Of a stretch of 6,133 nucleotides of DNA, positions 1-4,242 are shown piece by piece. The position numbers and the translations under genes are program-made. Origin of the DNA: Clostridia bacterium (GTDB lineage: Bacteria > Bacillota > Clostridia > Christensenellales > Borkfalkiaceae). Under the pieces are notes generated by a model. That model saw only the letters and a list, made by a program, of their open reading frames with translations, was not told where the DNA came from and did no database searches. The stretch covers positions 4,127 to 10,259 of the forward strand of contig JAJPXK010000009.1 of assembly GCA_021205485.1 (NCBI GenBank), written 5' to 3'. Numbering within the stretch: the stretch's first letter is position 1; the number at the start of each line of letters is the position of its first letter.

Positions 1-12
1 AAAAAATTTTTA

Positions 13-22
13 CCCCCCCCCC
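13..22. repeat. Homopolymeric C10 tract upstream of the lipoprotein promoter
   Basis: Ten consecutive C residues follow an A6T5 block (1-11) plus one A, and end 32 bp before the -10 hexamer at 55-60. The tract lies just upstream of where a -35 box would be expected (about 32-37). In other bacteria, homopolymeric C or G tracts in or near promoters of surface proteins change length by slipped-strand mispairing and give phase variation. That role here is inference, and a run this long is also prone to sequencing or assembly error. Confidence 0.6.
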
Positions 23-25
23 GAA

Positions 26-45
26 TTTTAGCGGCTTTTTAGCGG
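26..45 (+). repeat. Pair of direct repeats, TTTTAGCGG, 11 bp apart
   Basis: TTTTAGCGG occurs at 26-34 and again at 37-45, an 11-bp period of about one helical turn. The pair covers the place where a -35 element for the -10 box at 55-60 should sit, and no good TTGACA match is seen there. The arrangement fits an activator binding two sites on one face of the DNA, but no regulator can be named. Confidence 0.45.
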
Positions 46-51
46 TCTGTT

Positions 52-60
52 TGCTATAAT
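52..60 (+). promoter_or_regulatory. Extended -10 promoter for the LRR lipoprotein gene
   Basis: The sequence TGCTATAAT contains a perfect TATAAT hexamer (55-60) preceded by the TGn extension, typical of sigma-A/sigma-70 promoters that can work without a strong -35 box. The predicted transcription start is near 66-68, giving a leader of about 54 nt before the ATG at 121. No convincing -35 hexamer is seen 16-18 bp upstream. Confidence 0.65.
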
Positions 61-71
61 GATTATTGTGT

Positions 72-90
72 GTTATACAATGTGTATAAC
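72..90. promoter_or_regulatory. Operator-like inverted repeat just downstream of the predicted transcription start
   Basis: GTTATACA (72-79) and TGTATAAC (83-90) are perfect 8-bp inverted arms around an ATG spacer, forming a 19-bp dyad. It covers about +5 to +23 of the predicted transcript. This is a typical place for a dimeric repressor to block initiation or clearance. The stem is too AT-rich and its 3-nt loop too tight to be a convincing terminator. The regulator is unknown; small winged-helix repressors such as GntR-type proteins use sites of similar shape. Confidence 0.5.
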
Positions 91-103
91 CATAGATAAA
101 TTT

Positions 104-110
104 AAGGAGG
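104..110 (+). promoter_or_regulatory. Ribosome binding site of the LRR lipoprotein gene
   Basis: AAGGAGG is a near-complete match to the 16S rRNA 3' end and sits 10 nt before the ATG at 121. It supports that start codon, which is also followed directly by a signal peptide. Confidence 0.85.
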
Positions 111-120
111 TTTTTCTTTT

Positions 121-195
121 ATGAAAAGAAAATTGGCAATTATTTTTCTTTCAATCTGCGCTGTGGTTTGTTTTGCGTTCGGCATTTCCGCCTGC
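121..195 (+). other. Lipoprotein signal peptide with lipobox Cys25
   Basis: Residues 1-25 show an n-region with Lys/Arg (positions 2-4), a hydrophobic core and the lipobox I22-S23-A24-C25. Signal peptidase II would cut before Cys25, which would then be lipidated. An acidic, Ser-rich spacer follows, as is common in Gram-positive lipoproteins. Confidence 0.88.
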
Positions 196-2886
196 GACGG
201 CGGTTCCGAAAATTCAGGCACAGACAGCAGTTCTGAAGAAAGCAGTTCCAGTTCTGAAGAGACAGTCGTAGATGATGTAATAGGTTACTTGTTTTTTGAT
301 CTGAATGATGATGATACATATTCAGTAGGTTGTAGGGAAAATCTTTTTTATCCAGAAAATTATATTCTTGTTTATTCCGATGGCGTTGTAACAATTCCTT
401 CAACTTATAACGGAAAAGCAGTGACAATTGCAGATTATGCGTTTTACGGATGTACTTCTGTGACAAGCATAACTATACCCGACGGTATTCTTGAGATAGG
501 GGATAATGCTTTTCGCGGTTGTTCCTCGCTCAAAAGTATAACGATAGGCAAAGACGTTACAGCCATAGGCGATATGGCGTTTGATGAATGCGCTTCGCTC
601 GAAGCTGTTTATATAAGCGATTTATCGGCATGGTGCAGTATTGACTTTGGAAATACCGCATATGCTAATCCGCTTTTTTATGCAGGTAATCTGTATGTAA
701 ACGGATCTCTGTTAACAGAACTGAATATAGACTCTGATTCAGGTATAAGCGAAATAAGCGCATATGCTTTTTACGGCTGTACATCGCTTGAAAGTTTGAC
801 AATAGAAGCTGATGTTACCATAAATGAATATGCTTTTGAAAATTCTTCGCTAAAAAGCATAACCATAGCCGACGACGCAAGGCCCTCTATAGGTTATAGT
901 GTATTTAGATACTGTTCTTCTCTTGAAAGCATAACATTCCCTTACGATTGTTTGCTAACAAACAATGATCAAACGTTGGAATATATCTTTGGCGGAACTG
1001 AGGCTTCACACATGAATCAAGAGTATGGTTATTGGTATCCCGCGAGTTTGCAATCGGTAACGATAACAAGCGGCGATATACCTGCAAGCGCATTGCGCGG
1101 TTGCCCTATGACGAGTTTGACAATAGGCGAAAACGTTACGTCTATCGGCTCTGTTGCATTCTATTCATGCTATGAGCTGACGGAAATTAACTATAATGCA
1201 AAAAAAATAAGCGATTTTGACACAGGTCAGATATTTGTCGGTGCAGGGAAAAACAGCAACGGCGTAATTTTAAATATAGGTGCAAACGTTGAAAGGGTGC
1301 CTGCGTATTTATGTTTTTCTGAAAATTCACATAATTCTCCCTGTCCAAACATTGTAAGTGTGGTGTTTGCGGAAAACAGTATTTGCACAAGTATAGGAGA
1401 ACATGCGTTTTATTATTGTGCTTCTCTTTCAAGTGTAAATATCCCTGACAGTATTACTACTATCTGTGATTATGCATTTTCCAGTTGTACTGCGCTCACA
1501 AGCTTAACTATAGGCAGCGGAGTGAAAACTATAGGCAAAGGAGCATTCGGTTGTCGCGCCTTGACGGAAATAAACTTCAATGCAACGGCAATGGAAGATT
1601 TATCTTCAGACAATGGTGTATTCTCTTACGTAGGACAAAGCGGCGACGGAATAACGGTAAATATAGGCGCAAACGTCACAAAAATACCTGCCTATCTGTT
1701 CTGCCCTTATTCTTCAAGCAGCTATGCACCTAAAATTATAAGCGTTAAGTTTGCGGAAAACAGCGAATGCGCAAGCATAGGCGACTATGCGTTTGCATAT
1801 TGCACGGCATTGACTACTATTTCAAATTTACCTTCCGCGGCAACGTATGACGTTAACATAATCACGGGTTGCACAAACTTTGATAAATCTTCATTCTACA
1901 CTGTAGCTGACAATATAAATTACTTCGGTACACAGATGATAAATGTTGTTGATACCACGGCAGAAATTGTTATAGTAAAAGAAGGAACAACGTCTATTGC
2001 GGAAAACGCGTTTGCAAACTGCGCTGACCTGCGCGTTGTTTATATCCCTTCAAGCGTTACCGAAATCGGCAGCAATGCGCTTGTGTGCGGGGCCGATTCA
2101 GACCTTAAAATCTACTTTGGCGTAAGCAGTTCAAGCAGCATATTCAATAATTATACAGATTGGCTTGGCACTTATTCCTACGAATATACGTATAACGGAG
2201 CAGAAACCAGCGCCGACGTTTATTACTCGTATGCAACCGGCGTGCATCTTACAGATTATTATTTGCATGACAGCGTTACCGTTTACGGATATATCGGCAA
2301 TGAGACAGAAATAAGCATTCCGTCCAAGTTAGGCACTTACACAATGAGCCGTATCGGATATTCAAAGACGGTTGCCGTAGTTGGTGACGTGTCGTATGTT
2401 GTGCCTCTTTCAAGTTTCATTGGCGTTACAAGTATAACAATGCCTTCCTCTATAACACAGGTAAATACATATGCGTTCTATAACAACACGGCGCTTACCT
2501 CTGTAACGCTGCTTACAGACAGCGGCGATCTGTTAATATATTCGGGGGCATTCTACGGCTGTACCAATTTAAGCTCTGTGACGTTTACCGAAGGCGCGCA
2601 AGTTGTGTTGCAATACCTGTCGTTCTACGGCTGTGCTTCGCTTACTTCTTTAACGCTTCCGTCAACCACCACATCTATAATCGCGCAGGCGTTTGAAGAG
2701 TCGGGGCTTACAAGTCTTACAATCACAAATGTCGGAACTGCGTATTTATATACAGACGCGACAGATGTATCGACTTATAAGCAATATACGCTCAGCGATT
2801 ATACGGCTGAACAGCTTGCAACGCTTGTCAAAGGCGACTGGCTGAATTATAACATATTGATCAGCGTTACAAACGTTACCGATTAA
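121..2886 (+). CDS. BspA-like leucine-rich repeat (LRR_5) surface lipoprotein
   Basis: This is a predicted secreted lipoprotein of 921 residues, anchored to the outer face of the cytoplasmic membrane. A basic start (MKRK) and a hydrophobic stretch to residue 24 lead to a lipobox ISAC, with Cys25 as the lipidation site. A Ser/Glu/Thr-rich linker (27-49) follows. From about residue 95 to 870 there are many BspA/LRR_5-type repeats of about 22-24 residues with the pattern 'I-dyAFygCtsLtsItIP-sV-tIG'. A Cys recurs at the same position in most repeats (GCTS, GCSS, ECAS, YCSS, SCTA and others). Residues about 166-203 hold a non-LRR insert with AWCSIDF and NPLFYAGNLYVNG, which I recall as recurrent in clostridial proteins of this family. 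Residues about 680-745 look like a beta-rich spacer. No LPxTG, SLH domain or C-terminal membrane segment is seen. The ATG has a strong RBS and a dedicated promoter. BspA-like proteins are implicated in adhesion and host or matrix binding, but the ligand here is unknown. Confidence 0.93.
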   Translation: MKRKLAIIFLSICAVVCFAFGISACDGGSENSGTDSSSEESSSSSEETVVDDVIGYLFFDLNDDDTYSVGCRENLFYPENYILVYSDGVVTIPSTYNGKAVTIADYAFYGCTSVTSITIPDGILEIGDNAFRGCSSLKSITIGKDVTAIGDMAFDECASLEAVYISDLSAWCSIDFGNTAYANPLFYAGNLYVNGSLLTELNIDSDSGISEISAYAFYGCTSLESLTIEADVTINEYAFENSSLKSITIADDARPSIGYSVFRYCSSLESITFPYDCLLTNNDQTLEYIFGGTEASHMNQEYGYWYPASLQSVTITSGDIPASALRGCPMTSLTIGENVTSIGSVAFYSCYELTEINYNAKKISDFDTGQIFVGAGKNSNGVILNIGANVERVPAYLCFSENSHNSPCPNIVSVVFAENSICTSIGEHAFYYCASLSSVNIPDSITTICDYAFSSCTALTSLTIGSGVKTIGKGAFGCRALTEINFNATAMEDLSSDNGVFSYVGQSGDGITVNIGANVTKIPAYLFCPYSSSSYAPKIISVKFAENSECASIGDYAFAYCTALTTISNLPSAATYDVNIITGCTNFDKSSFYTVADNINYFGTQMINVVDTTAEIVIVKEGTTSIAENAFANCADLRVVYIPSSVTEIGSNALVCGADSDLKIYFGVSSSSSIFNNYTDWLGTYSYEYTYNGAETSADVYYSYATGVHLTDYYLHDSVTVYGYIGNETEISIPSKLGTYTMSRIGYSKTVAVVGDVSYVVPLSSFIGVTSITMPSSITQVNTYAFYNNTALTSVTLLTDSGDLLIYSGAFYGCTNLSSVTFTEGAQVVLQYLSFYGCASLTSLTLPSTTTSIIAQAFEESGLTSLTITNVGTAYLYTDATDVSTYKQYTLSDYTAEQLATLVKGDWLNYNILISVTNVTD
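1108..1446 (+). repeat. LRR supermodule, copy 1 (residues 330-442)
   Basis: This segment of the lipoprotein carries two LRRs, then a less regular insert, then 'NIGANV..vPAYL', a 'VVFAENS' strand and another LRR. The same order recurs about 129 residues later (copy 2, residues 459-571). Matching landmarks are 'SLTIG', 'LTEIN-NA', 'NIGANV', 'AENS-C-SIG' and 'AF-YC'. The copies are clearly related in protein sequence but have diverged, so the duplication is not recent. Confidence 0.75.
1495..1833 (+). repeat. LRR supermodule, copy 2 (residues 459-571)
   Basis: Second copy of the module at 1108-1446. It keeps the landmarks LTEINFNA (481-488), NIGANV (514-519), PAYLF (523-527) and KFAENSECASIG (543-554). 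The insert between the LRR part and NIGANV differs in sequence from copy 1. Confidence 0.75.
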
Positions 2887-2904
2887 GTTATATCGCAAAA
2901 TACA

Positions 2905-2938
2905 GGGCGGAGCGGCAATTTTTGCCGCCCCGCTCTTT
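2905..2938. terminator. Probable bidirectional intrinsic terminator between convergent genes
   Basis: GGGCGG(A)GCGGCAA at 2905-2918 pairs with TTGCCGC(C)CCGCTC at 2922-2935 around a TTT loop. This gives 7 + 6 pairs with one A/C mismatch and one G-T pair. An outer arm, CGCAAA (2894-2899) with TTTGCG (2936-2941), can extend it. The plus-strand tail is only TTT and the minus-strand tail is TGTATTTT, so the U-tracts are short. Its placement in the 55-bp gap between two facing stop codons supports a shared terminator. Confidence 0.75.
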
Positions 2939-2941
2939 GCG

Positions 2942-4189
2942 TTATGAGCTTTTCTTTCTCGCGAGTTCCACGTTGTCGCTTTCGCGGTCTCTCAAAGACT
3001 TTACAGGGTGTTCGCTGTCCTGATAACGGAAGTCTTTGCCTAGCGTCTTTATCGCCTTTTCTATTACCATATGCGAAGGCGTCTTTGTGTCGTCCGACAG
3101 GAATTTATCCTGGAAAGAGAAAAATCTGTGGTCGTCGGGGAGTTTGTTGAGTTCGGAGTACCCTTCGCCCTCCATAGTGACGGTTACGGTCTCTTTAAGA
3201 ACCTTTCTTATATACTCTTTGTTAGAGCCTAACCTTAAAAGTTTAGGGAAGCTTCCGCCGCCTATTACGTCTTCGGCGGTACGCTGTTCGTACTTTTTAA
3301 GCAGCGCGGCGGCTGTTTTAAGGTGGCTCACCTCCATTTTGAAGTGTTCAAGCCAAATGCGTTTTAAATTTTCGTCGCTTTCGTCCTCGTGCATAGACCA
3401 ATACAGCCAGCATTCGGTGTATTCGTGCATTACCCACATTTCAAGCCAGGTAGAGTTAGGGTCTTTAAGGCTTTCGTACTGCGTTACGTGAGCTTCCTCA
3501 ACCATGCCGATTTCGCCGTAAAGCTTTCGGCCTAAGTCGTTTTTGTACCACTGCGCTATATTCATATAGTAGTTCATAGTCTGCTGTTCTGCGGCGGTGA
3601 TGGTGTTTACCACAAGTTTGCTGTACAGATCGGCCGTTTCGCAGTCTATATGAGGCTTTATCTCGTCGGCGGGGAAGCGGTGGTGAGCGATGGTAGGTCT
3701 TCCGGGCATAATCTCGGTAAACTGGCCTACAAGAAGATCTGCGTCTTCGTCTTTATCCATTTTCAGAAGGTTAGAAAAACGATAGAGGTGGTCAAAGTCC
3801 TCTAAAAGGGCAAAATTTAACGCCTTGATGTTGTTTTCGTCGGTCTCGTTCCTCGCAAGTTCGGCCGTAAGGTCTATGGCGAGCTGTTCGTAGGCTATGG
3901 TGGTTTCGAGTATGCTCTCGTTTATAGGTTTTAAACAGCTCAGGCGTTTTTGCTGTTGCTGCTCCTGACGCCTTACCACGGCGAGCGTACTTAAAATTTC
4001 AGGCTCGTCGCAGTGCCTTGCAAGCTGGTGCATAAACCAGCAGCTTTCAAACTCCGTTCCGTTCATAAGTATGACTCGCGTTTTTGCGTAGGGGGAAGTT
4101 TTTTCTTTGTTGTAGCTTTTAGGGTACATCTTTTTCAGCGGTATAAAATTGTTTTCAAGACTTTTGCATCTCTCTTCAAAAGGGTTCAT
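2942..4189 (-). CDS. Double ferritin-like (duplicated four-helix bundle) protein
   Basis: This 415-residue protein looks cytoplasmic, with no signal peptide or membrane segment. I do not recognise a named family, but the helices and ligand spacing are those of ferritin-like di-metal proteins. The C-terminal bundle (about 201-298) has E201, E231-x-x-H234, E256 and E286-x-x-H289: the classic Glu, ExxH, Glu, ExxH set that binds two Fe or Mn ions. The N-terminal bundle (about 46-143) has E46, E76-x-x-Q79, E101 and D131-x-x-H134 at identical spacing, so it is a duplicate with a weakened site. A tail of about 115 residues rich in charged residues follows. Likely roles are redox, peroxide or metal handling, but the activity is not determined. 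The start chosen is ATG 4189, with GGAGG 8 nt upstream; an in-frame TTG at 4219 would translate the RBS itself. It lies downstream of, and in the same direction as, the repeat-protein gene, with an SD-occluding hairpin between them. Confidence 0.8.
   Translation of the reverse strand: MNPFEERCKSLENNFIPLKKMYPKSYNKEKTSPYAKTRVILMNGTEFESCWFMHQLARHCDEPEILSTLAVVRRQEQQQQKRLSCLKPINESILETTIAYEQLAIDLTAELARNETDENNIKALNFALLEDFDHLYRFSNLLKMDKDEDADLLVGQFTEIMPGRPTIAHHRFPADEIKPHIDCETADLYSKLVVNTITAAEQQTMNYYMNIAQWYKNDLGRKLYGEIGMVEEAHVTQYESLKDPNSTWLEMWVMHEYTECWLYWSMHEDESDENLKRIWLEHFKMEVSHLKTAAALLKKYEQRTAEDVIGGGSFPKLLRLGSNKEYIRKVLKETVTVTMEGEGYSELNKLPDDHRFFSFQDKFLSDDTKTPSHMVIEKAIKTLGKDFRYQDSEHPVKSLRDRESDNVELARKKSS
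3296..3589 (-). other. C-terminal ferritin-like bundle with canonical di-metal site (residues 201-298)
   Basis: Ligand candidates are E201 (AAEQQ), E231/H234 (EEAH), E256 (HEYTE; E259 is an alternative) and E286/H289 (EVSH), spaced 30, 25 and 30 residues apart. This matches the ferritin-like consensus of Glu on helix A, ExxH on helix B, Glu on helix C and ExxH on helix D. Several Trp and Tyr residues (WLEMW, CWLYW) lie near the site. Confidence 0.75.
3761..4054 (-). other. N-terminal ferritin-like bundle with degenerate metal site (residues 46-143)
   Basis: Four predicted helices carry E46, E76/Q79, E101 and D131/H134, spaced 30, 25 and 30 residues apart. The second-helix His of ExxH is Gln (in a Q-rich run) and the fourth-helix Glu is Asp. 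The site may bind metal weakly, or the bundle may serve structure or dimerisation only. Confidence 0.65.
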
Positions 4190-4191
4190 AA

Positions 4192-4233
4192 AAAATACCT
4201 CCGCATAAGTTTTTGACAATGCGGAGGTATTTT
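4192..4233 (-). promoter_or_regulatory. Perfect 15-bp inverted repeat burying the SD of the ferritin-like gene (riboregulator or attenuator)
   Basis: Read on the minus strand, AAAATACCTCCGCAT (4233-4219) pairs perfectly with ATGCGGAGGTATTTT (4206-4192) around a 12-nt loop, TGTCAAAAACTT. The 3' arm contains GGAGG, and with a two-base bulge the pairing can extend to cover the ATG start codon (CAT at 4236-4234 with ATG at 4189-4187). The stem is followed by TT, giving a T6 run, so it can also be read as an intrinsic terminator with an A-rich 5' flank. Either reading predicts low default expression of the ferritin-like gene from upstream transcription. The controlling signal is not visible. Confidence 0.75.
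4198..4202 (-). promoter_or_regulatory. Shine-Dalgarno GGAGG that fixes the ferritin-like gene start
   Basis: On the minus strand, GGAGG lies 8 nt before the ATG at 4189-4187. This makes that ATG the start rather than the in-frame TTG at 4219-4217, which has no comparable upstream site. The GGAGG is the centre of the 3' arm of the inverted repeat at 4192-4233. Confidence 0.85.
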
Positions 4234-4242
4234 ATGCGTAAA

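Noticed and set aside
140..466. Minus-strand ORF of 108 codons inside the lipoprotein gene
   Set aside because: It overlaps the signal peptide and Ser/Glu linker of the plus-strand gene, and its low-complexity composition mirrors those codons. No RBS is evident.
3036..3491. Plus-strand ORF of 151 codons antisense to the ferritin-like gene
   Set aside because: The minus frame carries spaced metal-ligand motifs and an internal duplication, whereas the plus frame has no RBS or recognisable motif. It is a shadow ORF.
4190..4219. N-terminal extension of the ferritin-like gene to an in-frame TTG at 4219
   Set aside because: The extra ten codons would translate through the GGAGG Shine-Dalgarno and the hairpin arm. 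The ATG at 4189 has ideal spacing to that site, and the TTG has none.
4192..4233. Inverted repeat read as ends of a small mobile element (MITE)
   Set aside because: The arms are separated by only 12 nt, there is no target-site duplication, and the arms coincide exactly with the RBS, so a regulatory hairpin explains them better.
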